From positions 133,098,940-133,162,939 of the forward strand of contig OW121740.1 of assembly GCA_933228675.1 (NCBI GenBank): a DNA stretch of 64,000 nucleotides, in the 5' to 3' direction. Below, in pieces: positions 1-12,690 of the stretch; the first letter of the stretch is position 1, and each line of letters starts with the position of its first letter. Origin of the DNA: Stomorhina lunata (lineage: Eukaryota > Arthropoda > Insecta > Diptera > Rhiniidae). A program made the position numbers and the translations under genes. Under the pieces are notes generated by a model. The model made no database searches. It was not told where the DNA came from and saw nothing but the letters and a program-made list of their open reading frames with translations.

Positions 1-1016
1 ATTTCCTATAAAATAAGAAATTTTTGAAAACTTTCCTATAAAAATAAGAAATTTTTGAAAAATTTCCTATAAAAATAAGAAATTTTTGAAAAATTTCCTA
101 TAAAAATAAGAAATTTTTGAAAAATTTCCTATAAAAATAAGAAATTTTTGAAAACTTTCCTGTAAAAATAAGAAATTTTTGAAAAATTTCCTGTAAAAAT
201 AAGAATTTTTTTAAAAATTTTCTACAAAAATAAGAAATTTTTGAAAAATTTCCTATAAAAATAAGAAATTTTTGAAAAATTTCCAATAAAAATAAGAAAT
301 TTTTAAAAATTTTCTTTAAAAATAAGAAATTTTTGAAAAATTTCCTATAAAAATAAGAATTTTTTGAAAAATTTCCTATAAAAATAAGAAATTTTTGAAA
401 AATTTCCCATAAAAATAAGAAACTTTTGAATAATTTCCTATAAAAATAAGAAATTTTTGAAAAATTTCCTATAAAAATAAAAAATTTATGAAAAATTTCC
501 TATAAAAATAAGAAATTTTTGAAAATTTTTCTTTAAAAATAAGAAATTTTTGAAAAATTTCTTATAAAAATAAGAATTTTTTGAAAAATTTCCTATAAAA
601 ATAAGAAATTTTTGAAAAATTTTTTATAAAAATAAGAAATTTTTGAAAAATTTCCTATAAAAAAGAGAAATTTTTGAAAAATTTCCTATAAAAATAAGAA
701 ATTTTTGAAAAATATCCTATAAAAATAAGAAATTTTTTAAAAAATTCCTATAAAAATAAGAAATTTTTGAAAAATTTCCTATGAAAAATATAAATTTTTG
801 AAAAATTTCCTATAAAAAATATAAATTTTTGAAAAATTTCCTATAAAAATAAGAAATTTTTGAAAAATTTTCTATAAAAATAAGAAATTTTTGCAAAATT
901 TCCTATAAAAATAAAAAAATTTGAAAATTTTCCTATAAAAATAAGAAATTTTTGAAAAATTTCCTATAAAAATTAGAAATTTTTGAAAATTTTCTTATAA
1001 AAATAAGAAATTTTTG
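1..1016 (-). repeat. Family A minisatellite array, 31-bp unit
   Basis: About 33 head-to-tail copies of a 30-31 bp unit containing CCTATAAAAATAAGAAATTT, with scattered point changes and indels. The reverse complement (TTATTTTTATAGGAAATTTT) matches the unit of the arrays at 3.0-5.6 and 6.95-9.0 kb, so this is the same family in opposite orientation. The array runs off the left edge of the window. The Lys/Phe-rich open frames in it are by-products of the repeat. Confidence 0.95.
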
Positions 1017-1237
1017 ACGATTATGTAAACCATAATCTCCTCTCAAAACACGATACGTGGCTGTTTGCAGAATCACCATTTAGGTAGTATGTTTTGATAA
1101 TTTGTATGCGTTGTGTGGTACTTAAGCGATCCATTTTTGTCAATGTTAGACTTTCAACTGAAAAGAAAAAAAATTGGTTTAACAACTTAGTTTGACAGAA
1201 GTCAAATTCCTTTGAAGAAACGAAATGGATAACCCGA
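1017..1237 (-). mobile_element. M1 mariner fragment: transposase N-terminus plus terminal repeat
   Basis: The minus strand starts a mariner-type transposase at 1134 (MDRLSTTQRIQIIKTYYLNG, the N-terminal helix-turn-helix region). One extra base shifts the frame after GDSA, and the reading then resumes as TYRVLRGDYGLHN. The outer end GGATAACCCGA (1227-1237) is the M1 terminal inverted repeat, followed by the TA target dinucleotide. The other side ends abruptly against the minisatellite at 1016, so only the transposase start and one end survive. It is a non-coding fossil related to the copies at 21.6, 40.1 and 56.5-58.0 kb. Confidence 0.8.
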
Positions 1238-1239
1238 TA

Positions 1240-3019
1240 TGATTGCTATAACCATTGTATTGCCTTGGAAGGCTCTGGATCTTCGCCTAAAATGTCCAAA
1301 GACATAACCAACATTATTATAATTTTACAGGGGAAGCAAAAAACCTTTTAAAATGAAAACGATTAAATTAAAAGTCAAAATCCTTCATGATTAATACTGT
1401 TTGGTCTATTTGAAATAATTTGAATTACTTTTTTAGTGTTTAATGACAACATTTTTTATATTACGTCTTATTCCATTTCATTTATAAAATCATTGATTTT
1501 GAACATATAAGCCAAACGTTTTTAGGAACCTTAATTTTAGTCTTTGTACCAGATTCTATCAAAAAACGACTTTACATCTTTGGACACTTCAGTTGACGAT
1601 ATTAAATAATAAAATCAAATTTAATCAAAAATATTTTATTATATATCAGTCAACGAACTTTTTGATGTGCTTTGTGTGAAAAATGCTGTAGGCGTATGAT
1701 TGTTAAAATATTACGTATACGCATACTATTAACACCAACTATTGAAATTGTATTAAAAAATTATACTAACAAAATTTGAATATTAAACTAACAAAATTAC
1801 TTAAGTTTCTAAATAATTAGCTTTTAAATTATTGATATTTATTCTAGCTATGACCCGATAGGCTTCGCTGTCCTTTATGTATTCTGATAAACTGAAAAGA
1901 ATTAAGAAACTAATTTAATTTTTTTTTTAAAAATTGAAATTTTTTCATTTAACTTCCTAAACACAATAGTTTTTAAACATGTACGAAATAAAAATTTACG
2001 TGTCTTATTACTACAACCGACAAAATTATAGTTTGCCAATAGGTATTTTTCCATTTAACAGTTATTTTATTCGTGATGCATCCAATATATTCCTGATAAA
2101 TATATAAAGTGTGGTGATGATGACAATGAGGATACCCTAACATTATAAAGAAAAAAATGATATAGAAAAGTATTTGGAAAATAAGCTTTTCTTAATTGAA
2201 ATTAAATAAAACAGGTAATAGTTTTCTGAAGTCAGGAAGAGTTTTTCTTAAATTCATTTTTGTTAAAGAAAATATCTCAAATTTGTCTAAAAGATTTGTT
2301 ATTTTACCTCTAATGTAGCTCATGTGTTGAAAATAATTGAGGAAAAAAAACAAAATTTCAAATACAATGCAAAACTACTAAAAAACAAACTGATGTGAAT
2401 GAATGAACAAATGCTGCACGTTTGAAAATTTTCACCTTACTTTTTTTTTTTAGCTCTATGAACCTGAATGAATTTTTATTCAGGTGGCTTAACATTGCAT
2501 TGTAGTTGGGAAAACGTAAATTTACGAAGCAAAAAATGAAAAAAAAAAAACTAAATAAACGTATGATGAGATAAATTGAGCAGAAATACCAGCATATTAA
2601 GCGAAAAGAAAAAAAATAGAAAAACGTATTTAATATTAAAAAATACATTGTATGGAGTATTTGATATATAAACTATTCAAAAGGTTAAAATAAAAAACTT
2701 GAAAATTTGCATAATATGCAAATAAATGTAAAGAACTACATACATATACACAGTCAAATATAAAAATTTACATAGTTACCAAAATGATTGACTGACTTAT
2801 TAAAAAACTGCAATGTTTTGCTTATACGAATAACTAAAGTGGTTGTATCAATCACTATAGACAGAAAACAACTTAGAAAAATAAACTATTAAATAGAGAA
2901 GATTTTAATATAGAATTTCAAAATTTTCAATATTTATAGGAAACTTGTTCTCTATTTGATTTACAATTTTTTCTTTTTCTTTACAGAAAATTTTTAAATT
3001 TTAAAGGAAAATTTAAAAC
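1240..3019. other. AT-rich non-coding stretch, nothing recognised
   Basis: I see no coding frame, transposon end or structured repeat beyond homopolymer runs. The last 100 bases grade into degenerate family A units. The 96-residue minus-strand frame at 2358-2648 is Phe-rich and looks like chance in AT-rich DNA. Confidence 0.6.
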
Positions 3020-5585
3020 TTTTTTTAATTTTTAAAGAAAAATTTCACTATTTTTAGAGAAAATTGAAAAAATTTCAATAGAAATAAAAAAATTATTAGT
3101 ATTTTTAGAAAAAATTTCACAGGGAAATTTTTTAATTTGACTGTTTCTAAAAAATAATAATTTCGACTATTAACTTCACTATTTTTATAGGAAAATTTGC
3201 AAAATTTCTTTACCTTTTTATGGAAATTAGCAAAATTTCTCAATTTCTATAAAAAAAAATGCAAAATTTCTCTATTTTAATGGGGAAATTTCATCATATT
3301 TTTAGAGATATTTGCAAAATTTCAATAATTTTTGGGAAATTTGCAAAATTTCACTAATTTTACAGGGAAATTTTCAAAATTTCACTATTTTGGTAGGAAA
3401 TTTTAGTAATTTTAAAGGGAAATCTCACTATTTTTAGAGCGAATTTTGCAAAATTTCACTATTTTTATAGAAACATTTGCAAAATTTCAATATTTTTATA
3501 GGGAAATTTACAAAGTTTCACTATTTTTACAGGGTAATTTCAAAAACTTTGTATTTTTATTAGAAAATCTTCTTCTTTCTCTATTTTTGTAGGGAAATTT
3601 ACAAAACTTCACTATTTTTATAGGGAAATTTTCAAAAAATTCACTGTTTTTATATTGAAATCTACAAAATTTCAATATTTTTATAGGGAAATTTATAAAA
3701 TTCCACTATTTTTAAAGGGAAATTTACAAAATTTCACTATTTGTATAGGGAAATTTTCAAAATTTCACTATTTTTCTAGGAGAATTTAAAAAAAATTTCA
3801 CTATTTTTATCGGGAAATTTTAAAAACTTTTTTATACGAAAATTTGCAAAACTTTACAATTTTTATAGGGATATTTTCAAAATCTCAATATTTTTTATAG
3901 GAAATTTGCAAAGTTTAACTATTTTTATAGGGAAATTTGAAAAATCTCACTAGTTATATGGAAGTTAACAAAATTTTAGAACTTTTATAAGGCAATTGGC
4001 AAAAAACTTCACTTTTTTATAGGGAAATTTGCAAAATTTACTATTTTAATAGGGAAATTTGCAAAATTGCATTACTTTTATAGGGAAATTTTCAAAATTT
4101 CACTATTTTAATAGGGAAATTTTCAAAATGTCACTATTTTTATAGGGAAATTTTCAAAATTTCACTATTTTTATAGGGAAATTTTCAAAATTTAAAAATT
4201 TTTATAGGGAAATTTTTAAAATTTCACCATTTTTATAGGGAAATTTGCAAAATTTAATTTATTTTTATAGGGAATTTTGTAATATTTCACTGTTTTTATA
4301 GGAATATTTGCAAAAGTTCACTGTTTTTGTAGGGAAATTTTGCAAAATTTCATTATTTTTATAGGGAAATTTTCAAAATTTCACTATTTTTATAGGTAAA
4401 TTTTAAAAATTTTACTATTTTTATAGGGAAATTTTAAAAATTTTACTATTTTTATAGGGAAATTTTAAAAATTTTACTATTTTTATAGGAAATTTTCAAA
4501 ATTTCACTATTTTTATAGGGAAATTTTTAAAATTTCAAAATTTTATAGTGAAATTTTCTAAATTTCACTATTTATTTTCATAGGAAAAATTCACTATTTT
4601 TATAGGCAAATTTGCAAAATTTTATTATTTTTATAGGGAAATTTTCCAAATTTCATTATTTTTATAGGGAAATTTTCAAAATTTCACTATTTTTATGGGA
4701 AGATTTTCGAAATTTCACTATTTTTATAGGGAAATTTGCAAAATTTCGTCGTTTTTTATAGGGAAATTTGTAAAATTTCACTGTTTTTGTAGGGAAATTT
4801 GAAAAATTTCATTATTTTTATAGGGAAATTTTCAAAACTTTACTATTTTTATATGGAAATTTTTAAAATTTTACTATTTTTTATAGGGAAATTTTCAAAA
4901 TTTTACTATTTTGATATGGAGGTTTTTAAAATTTCACAATTTTATAGGGCAATTTTCAAAATTTCACTATTTATTTTTATAGGGAAAATTTACTATTTTT
5001 ATAGGGAAATTTGCAAAATTTTATTATTTTTATAGGGAAATTTTCAAAATTTCATTATTTTTATAAGGAAACTTTCAAAATTTGAATATTTTTACAGGGA
5101 AATTCGCAAAATTTCATTATTTTTAAATGGAAATTCAAAAAATTTCGCTATTTTTTTAGGAAAATTTGAAAAAATGTCACAAAATTTTTAAAATTTCACT
5201 AGTTTTGTAGGGAAATTTACAAAATTTTAAAATTTTTTAGGGAAATTTTGAAAATTTCACTATTTTTATAGGGAGATTTTTTAAAATGTTACTATTTTTA
5301 TAAGGAAATTTTGAAAATTTCACTATTTTCACAGAGAAATTTTAAAAATTTCACTATTTTTATAGGGAAATTTTGAAAATTTCACTATTTTTATAGGGAA
5401 ATTATCAAAATTTAACTATTTTTATAGGGAAAATTTAAAAATTTTACAATTTTTAACATTTCACTATTTTTATAGTTAAATTTTAAAAATTTCATTATTG
5501 TTATTTTTTTCAGGGAAATTTACAAAATTTTTTAGGGTTATTTTAAAAACTTCACTATCTTTATATAAATTAAAAGATTTCACAG
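3020..5585 (+). repeat. Family A minisatellite array, 31-bp unit
   Basis: About 80 units with consensus core CACTATTTTTATAGGGAAAT followed by TTTCAAAATTT. Spacing is 31 bp in clean parts, for example TATAGGG at 4141 and 4172. Units are much more diverged than in the family B arrays and indels are frequent, which points to an older array. Edges are gradual. Orientation is opposite to the array at 1-1016. Confidence 0.95.
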
Positions 5586-6949
5586 AGAAATGTTCAAAAT
5601 ATTAAATAGTGAATGGTGTAGTTATTATGTAGAATAAAGTTAATTTTAGTATTAAGGGTGAAAGAATTTATAGATTAGGAAAGGGATTACATATGTGAAA
5701 CATTTTCCCCCAATTTCATTATCTCTTAATTTTGTTAATTGTATGACCTAGATAACAATTTCTTAACACTTAAATTTTATTACTAAAACAAAAATCCCTA
5801 AGAATTCTAAGGCCACCTTAAAAAGTAAATAGCGCTATAGAGTTAATTTATTTTTATTGAGCTATTTAAAAAACTAAAAAAAATCAATGTACCATATACT
5901 TGTAAGACTCAGACTCCCTTATATGGTTGAATCATCAACATCCTCATCAAATGTCCAATTTAGTTTTACTTTACTCAAATACATTCAATGTTTGTTTGCT
6001 TTACCCGGAATTCTCGTAGTCTCTAGCAAATTGCCAAAATGAAAAAAAGAAAAAGGAAAAACAGGAAAACAATCACATTTCTCTAAATTGTTTGCTCCCT
6101 TAAGAATTCAGTGGTAAATAGCCGGACCACGTCTTAAAGTCTATCAGGATTTTTAGAAAATAAGTAAAAAAAATTACTATTTGTTACAACATTAGATTTT
6201 ACTTTAGTTCTAATCTTCGTTTGTTTGTCTGTTTGAATTCCTTTACACACTCATTCTTTTCTTCCTTTGTTAATTTCTTATTTGCTGATTAAAGTTGGTT
6301 CTTCTTTTTTTTTTCAAATATTTTGTTTAAGTATTTCTATTGACTACTTTGTTTTCTTCTAACATTTTTTTGTTGTTGTTGCAATTTCTAATGCCGAGTG
6401 TGTTTTAAGTATTTAAAAGGAATAAAACCATCATCTGAAAGAACAAAACTGATTGAGTTGACCGGAACCGGATATTTTTGTATTGTCAGTTCATTGCTTT
6501 TTTCTATTTCTTTCCTTTAGTTTTCTTCTTTTTTATTTTATTGGTTTTTGTCTTTCTTTTTTTCATATAACACTAAATTGTAATAATCCCTTAAATAAAA
6601 CCTTACATTTTAGTCTTAAGGGAAAATGTTTTCTTGTCTTTATTATATTTTTCATCATGAGCTAAAAATTGATTCCTTTTAAAGTATTGAAGATTGATAA
6701 AAATCATTTTCATTGAATAAGAAAATGAAAAAAAGAAGAAAAAAATAGACAAGAAATTGATTATCAGGGGATTTATCGAAATGTATAAAAAATTTTATAT
6801 TAAGGTATTAGATTTTTTTTTATATTTTAAGTAAATCAACAAAATAATCAACATTGTACTGAGAGATGAGATGGAGATAAGACGGAAACAATTTAACAGT
6901 TTGATGATCATGGAAAACTTAAGATCCCTCTTTTTGTATCAAATATATT
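5586..6949. other. Spacer between two family A arrays, nothing recognised
   Basis: Unique-looking AT-rich sequence with pyrimidine-rich tracts (6190-6560). No coding frame with protein-like composition, no tRNA fold and no transposon ends were seen. Confidence 0.6.
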
Positions 6950-9000
6950 TTCCAAATTTTAAAATGTATAAGGAAATTTAAAATTGTTCACTATTTACTA
7001 TGAAATTTGCAAATTTTTACCTATTTTTATAAGGAAATTTCAAAAAAAATTAGTGAATTTTTTTAAATTTATACAGTTTTCAAAATTTACATATAATAAT
7101 ATGTAAATTTTGAAAACTGTATAAATTTAAAAAAATTCACTAATTTCATACGGACTCTTCTAAATTTTAACATTTTTATAGGGAAATTTTCAAAATTTCA
7201 CAATTTTTTGTTGGAACATTTTCAAAATTTCACTATTTTAATTGGAAAGTTTTCTAAATTTTACTATTTTTATAAAAACAGTTTTTGAAAATTCCCGTTT
7301 TTTATAAACAAATTTAAAAAATTTATAAAAAATTTCAATATTTTTATTAAGACATGTAAATTTTCAAAATTTCACTAATTATATAGGGAAATTTTTCAAA
7401 ACTTCAGTATTTTTCTAGAGACATTTTTAAAATTTTACTATTTTTGTAGGAAAGTTTTCAAAATTTTACTATTTTTATAGGAAAATTTTTAAAATTTCAC
7501 TATTTTTCTAGGGAAATACGCAAAATTTCAAAATTTTTATAGGGAATTTTTCAAAATTTCAATATTTTGGTGGGGAAATTTTCAAATTTACAATAGTTTT
7601 TAGGGAAATTTTCAAAATATCAATACTTTTTAGGGAAATTTTTTAATCTTCCCTATTTTTATAGGAATATTTTCAAAAATTCACTATTTTTATAGGGATG
7701 TTTTCAAAATTTTAGTATTTTTATAGGAACAAATTAAAATTTCACTATTTTTATAGGGTAATTATCACATTTTCACTATTTTTATAGAGAAACTTTCCAA
7801 ATTTCACTATTTGTATAGGGAAATTTTAAAAATTTCATTATTCAAAATTTTTATAGAAAAATTGTTTAAAATTTCACTATTTTTATAATGAAATTTTCAC
7901 TATTTTTATAGGGAAATTTTCAAAATTTCAATATTTTTATAGGGAAATTTTCAAAATTTCACTATTTTTATAGGAAAATTTTCAAAATTTCCCGATTTTT
8001 TAGGGATATTTTCTAAAATTCACTATTTTATTAAGGATATTTTCAAAATTTCTCTATTGTATAGGGATAATTTTAAAATTTCTCTATTTTAATAGGGATA
8101 TTTTTAAATTTCACTATTTTTATAGGGAAATTTTCAAAATTTCACTATTTTTATAGGGAAATTTTCAAAATTTCACTATTTTTATAGGGAAATTTTCAAA
8201 ATTTCACTATTTTTATAGGGAAATTTTCAAAATTTCAATATTTTTATAGGGAAATTTTCAAAATTTCACTATTTTTATAGGGAAATTTTCAAAATTTCCC
8301 GATTTTTTAGGGATATTTTCTAAAATTCACTATTTTATTAAGGATATTTTCAAAATTTCTCTATTGTATAGGGATAATTTTAAAATTTCTCTATTTTAAT
8401 AGGGATATTTTTAAATTTCACTAATTTTATAGGGAAATTTTCAAAATTTCACTATTTTTATAGGGAAATTTTCAAAATTTCCCGATATTTTAGGGATATT
8501 TTCTAAAATTCACTATTTTATTAAGGATATTTTCAAAATTTCTCTATTTGTATAGGGATATTTTTAAAATTTCTCTATTTTAATAGGGATATTTTCAAAT
8601 TTCACTACTTTTATAATGCAATTTTTAAAATTACACTATTTTATAAGGAAATTTTCAAAATTTCATTATTTTTATAGGGAAGTTTTCAAAATTTCACTAT
8701 TTTTAATAGTAAAATTTTTAAAATTTCACTATTTTTATTTTCAAAATTTCTAAACTTCACTATTTTTATAGCAAAACTGTCAAAATTTTACTATTTTTAA
8801 AGGAAATTTTTAAAATTTCACTATTTTTTTTTTAGGAAATTTTACTATTTTTATAGGGAAATTCGCAAAATTTCTCAATTTTTATAGGGAATTTTGCAAA
8901 ATTTTACTATTTTTATATTGAAATATGCAAAATGTTTACTATTCTTTTAGGGAAATGTTCAAAATTTCGGTATTTTTATATTAAAATTTTCAAAAAAATT
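6950..9000 (+). repeat. Family A minisatellite array with higher-order structure
   Basis: Same 31-bp unit and orientation as 3020-5585. A multi-unit block recognised by CCCGATTTTTTAGGGATATT recurs at 7991, 8298 and (one change, GATATTTT) 8481, each time followed by the same run of variant units (TTTTATTAAGGAT, then TCTCTATT...). Groups of units have therefore been copied together. A 48-bp-arm hairpin sits near the left edge at 7047-7146. Confidence 0.95.
7047..7146. repeat. Perfect 48-bp-arm inverted repeat (hairpin)
   Basis: Arms 7047-7094 and 7099-7146 are exact reverse complements around a 4-base loop; the left arm includes TTAGTGAATTTTTTTAAA. The sequence is family A-like, but a fold-back this exact is absent from the rest of the array. 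It could be a replication template-switch product. Confidence 0.9.
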
Positions 9001-10469
9001 TTGAAAATTGCTCTCTTTTAAATATAGAGACATTTTATTTAATTATTTTTAAAGGTAATATAAAAGGAATTTATAGAAAATTTAAATTTAAATTTTATTA
9101 ATATGATTTTATCATAGAAAATGATTCGATGTTAAATTATAAAATTTTTCATATAAATTTTTACACGAAATGTTTTTTGATGTTTATGATGATGATAATT
9201 TATATTTCAAATTTAGGCAAGATCTGGAAATCAATCTTAGAAATCTTTTTTATAGATTGGTTAATCATTAAAATTAATTTACTTCCAGTGAATGTGTATA
9301 ATCATTTAAGCGAATTTTATGTCTTTATTCCAAAAATGTTTAAATTTGATCACTCTATATTAAGATATTTCTCAACCACTTATGTTGTAAAGCCTATAAT
9401 ATTTGCTATAATTTGTTTCAGCTTGTTCAATAAAAATCTTAAATACTAAATATCCAATAATAAATTAATTATTTTTTCCCAGATTTTTCATTAAATAAAT
9501 TCGGATTTAATTCATTATTCTATGAATTTTACTTTATATAGATTAAATATTTATGCAACATTAAGGCTTTTTGCTAAAACATCATTATGATGTTTTAATC
9601 CTTATCTTTATATTCGTATTTATTGTAATGAATAACATAAATACTAACATATGTATCTCTACATTACTATTTATGTATGTAATATCTGTATGTACATAAA
9701 TAATAATGATTATTTAACATTTTCTTACCAAAAATCATTAGAACAAAGATAAGTAAAACTAACATACTCCGAGAGTATTGTATTGTAGTATCTTTATGAT
9801 TCTGGATTGACGATTAACAAAATGATGTTAAGAACAAAAGCAAAGCATATGTAAGTGCTTGTATACTATACATTCATTTAAGTTTATGTATAATAAACTT
9901 TTTCATACATATGTATAAGTAATAAATAGAATATGCTTTTACATTTATATGTGTGTATGGTCAAAAATTACATACAAAATACTTGGTCTGGTCTTCAAGT
10001 TTTATTTTTCTTCTTTATATGCTTTGATCTTTACTTTGCAAATATATACAAAACACATTAACTGGTCACATGTGGCGAATTTTTCGACTTCTACCTACCT
10101 ACCTACACAAATGTTAAACATTAATAAAAACTGGAACTGGATCATAAGATGAAAGTCCATTCAAATTCGTTATAGTCTTGTTCATCTGTTACGTAATATA
10201 GTTTACTCAAGTCGTAACAATGGATGTGGTTTTGTATGTATGAGTACAATGTATGTATGAACTACTATTTCCGGTTGTTTACAATCAATGATTTTTATGC
10301 TCTACATGAACAATAATTTTAGTAGATTATTGTATTGATGCTGTTGTTTTTGTTTTGTATTATATTGATTATTTTAAATGGACAATTTGTGTTATTATCT
10401 ATTTTTATTAGGTTAGTAGCTATTTAATGTAAAAAGCTATCCTCCATAGATGTTTAGAAACTATGAACA
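9001..10469. other. AT-rich non-coding stretch, nothing recognised
   Basis: No supported gene. The 106-residue plus-strand frame at 9129-9449 is hydrophobic and Ile/Phe/Asn-rich, has no recognisable motif and matches the local base composition, so I read it as chance. Confidence 0.55.
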
Positions 10470-10802
10470 GGGACCAAATTACCGCACTCGATATCGATCG
10501 AAAATTCAGACTTTTAAGCAAATATTGTAAAGCATACTTTAGGCATATTCAAAGTTACTCCAATGCAAAAAGTTTACTGAAATTTGTTATCCACTTTGAT
10601 TCGTTTTTAAAAACATATAGTTCAATTAAAACTCTTTTACTATTGATCATCTTTTGGCAAATAACTACAAAAAAAAAATAATAAAATAATAAAATAAACT
10701 GAGCATCTTTTAAATAATTTTGATTATCCTTAAAGTATGCTATACAAATGTTTTAAAAATATCTAAAATTTCGATCGATATCGAATGCGGTAATTTGGGC
10801 CC
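10470..10802. mobile_element. Fold-back MITE-like element
   Basis: Imperfect inverted arms of about 85 bp (10470-10555 and 10718-10802). The outer parts are nearly identical: CCAAATTACCGCACTCGATA against the reverse complement of the right end, which differs mainly at C/T. The arms include a TCGATATCGA palindrome. Farther in, AGCATACTTTA is also mirrored. A central loop of about 160 bp separates the arms. No transposase is present, so this is a non-autonomous fold-back or MITE. Target duplication was not resolved. Confidence 0.65.
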
Positions 10803-11770
10803 AGATCATTCAATACAAATGTACATTAGGAAAAAATAGCATAGATGGGCATTTCCCATATTTGCTTGTTGTAGTTTTCACCATATTAATTAAATTGAAA
10901 TAATTTTTTTCCATTAAATTTTTGTAACCACCTTAATGTATAAATGTGCATAAATTTATATACATATCTTGCTAAACAACACATTTGTTGGTCATAAATT
11001 GTAATGATATTTTTATTGCAAACTTATTATTGTCATATATTAGGTTTGTGCTAGTGTTGGTAACTTGTAAAAATATTGGTCTTATATTCACCGATCAACT
11101 CAGAATTACTCTCTTAATCTATAAGTCTATGCCTAATAATCAATCTTCTATTAATAGGACTAAAATTGACTATTTTATGTCATTAATAGCCGAATATGAC
11201 CATTTTAATATTTTAGAATTTTATTTTTTTATTTATTAGTTTTTTTTTTTAGTTTCTTTCCATTATTTGCTTGTCGTTACTATTTAATTTATTTGCTTGT
11301 ACAAATACAAATGTTTATTTGCAATATTGTATTTTATTGCTGACTGATTTCTAAATTTCACAAATTGATGACACATGAATTATTATTATATCAATATGGA
11401 TTAATAAATTTTAGTTTAGTTCATTAAAGTTTCCATTTGATAAGTTATTGTACATAATTTGAAAAGATTGTTGCAGTAAAAAACATATCGAGAGCCGATA
11501 TTCAATACCGACTATGAACCAAAGAAAGTATTTTTAAGGAGAGGCAAGAAATTGTTTAATATCCAAAATATTTAAATAGAAGTCAATATTACTTTACCAA
11601 TATTCAAATTTTAGCAATATTCAATATTCTAAAGATTTCATCTCTTTTTTCATTTTTATTATAGAAAAAAGGGATTTTGAAAAAAAAATTGTTCATAGAC
11701 GGTTATTAAATAAAGGAGGTTGGTATTTACCCATATTAATGAAAACTGTATTGCTTCATCTTGTAATCAG
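10803..11770. other. Non-coding stretch with an eroded H-family remnant
   Basis: Around 11040-11115 the order GGTTTGTGCTAG ... TTGGTCTTATATTCACCGAT ... CAACTCAGAATTAC matches the H-family stretch at 33183-33265 and, more weakly, 40830-40915. The rest shows nothing recognisable. Confidence 0.4.
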
Positions 11771-11775
11771 GTATA

Positions 11776-12001
11776 GACAGCCCATACCACCAGTGGCCGT
11801 AACTTTTTGAAATTTTCGTTAATATCACGATCATTAATGAAACTCGTGAAAATGAGTATTAAAAGTATTCAGTTATAATTTGGATGTAAAGTCGGCTTGT
11901 GCCGCTTTGTTAAAGAAAATACAAAAACAAAATCAACATCCAAATTATAGCAACAAAAACAAAAAAAAATATAATCTCGAACATTGTTGCCACGGCACTA
12001 T
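11776..12001 (+). repeat. Dispersed repeat D, copy 1
   Basis: Shares an ordered series of blocks with 31640-31893 (minus) and 38160-38372 (plus): CAGCCCATAC, ATCACGATCATTAATG, AAAATGAGTATTAAAAG, a CAACAAAA-rich tract and CTCGAACATT. It is followed directly by a degenerate family B array and then a broken HHR fold-back, the same order of parts hinted at in the other copies. It has no coding potential. Confidence 0.7.
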
Positions 12002-12019
12002 CATTTTTGTAAACGATGT

Positions 12020-12228
12020 TTGAAATAAATGTAAATTTTATAAAAAATTGTTTCTCAAAGAAAAATCGAAAAATTTTCGATAAAAATTTTTTTCTAAAGA
12101 AAAATTTTCGATAAAAATGTTTTTCTATAGAAATATTTTTCTGTAGAAAAAATTTCTAAAAAATCTTTGATAAAAAATTTTCTACAGAAAAATTTCTAGA
12201 GAAAAATGTTTGATAAAAAAATTTTCAA
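12020..12228. repeat. Short degenerate family B minisatellite
   Basis: Six or seven diverged units of the type TTTTCGATAAAAATTTTTTT / CTATAGAAAAA. It links repeat D to the fold-back at 12229-12690. Confidence 0.75.
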
Positions 12229-12690
12229 AAAGAATGACTATTTGCATTTGATCCCAAATCTGTTACTAATCTCTCTTCAGGAGGATCATCCCCAATTTAG
12301 ACGGATCGAAAACCTCGCATTAATACTTATTTACAAACAAAACTTTTTAGAATTATGTTCATAAACCATAAGTAAAAGCGTAGATCATCGACTGAACAAA
12401 AAACACAAACAATTTTCAGTTTTCATCTTCCTTCACTTCCCACATTCAATCGATGATCTACGCTTTTACTTATGGTTTATGAACATAATTCTAAAAAGTT
12501 TTGTTTGTAAATAAGTATTAATGCGAGGTTTTCGATCTGTCTAAATTGGGGATAATCCTCCTGAAGAGATGGCCTAACCAACCATCGGTTTCTCCGCAAA
12601 CAATTTTTGGCTTTTTATTAATAAATTGGTCTGTTACATTAATAAATAAATGTAACAGATTTGGGATCAAATGCGAATAGTCATTCTTTT
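12229..12690. mobile_element. Fold-back carrying a broken HHR unit
   Basis: Inverted arms: 12230-12391 pairs with 12450-12565 and then, after an interruption, with about 12650-12688. Shared blocks include ACGCTTTTACTTATGGTTTA and TTTGGGATCAAAT. The loop is 12392-12449. The right arm on the plus strand (12546-12600) is homologous to the hammerhead units at 43.9 and 47.0 kb but is inactivated: CTGATGA is CTGAAGA, and about 17 bases holding GAAA, stem III and the cleavage site are missing. The left arm keeps only the stem I side. Confidence 0.75.

Noticed and set aside
9129..9449. 106-residue plus-strand frame
   Set aside because: Hydrophobic, AT-driven composition, no motif, no promoter or splice context.
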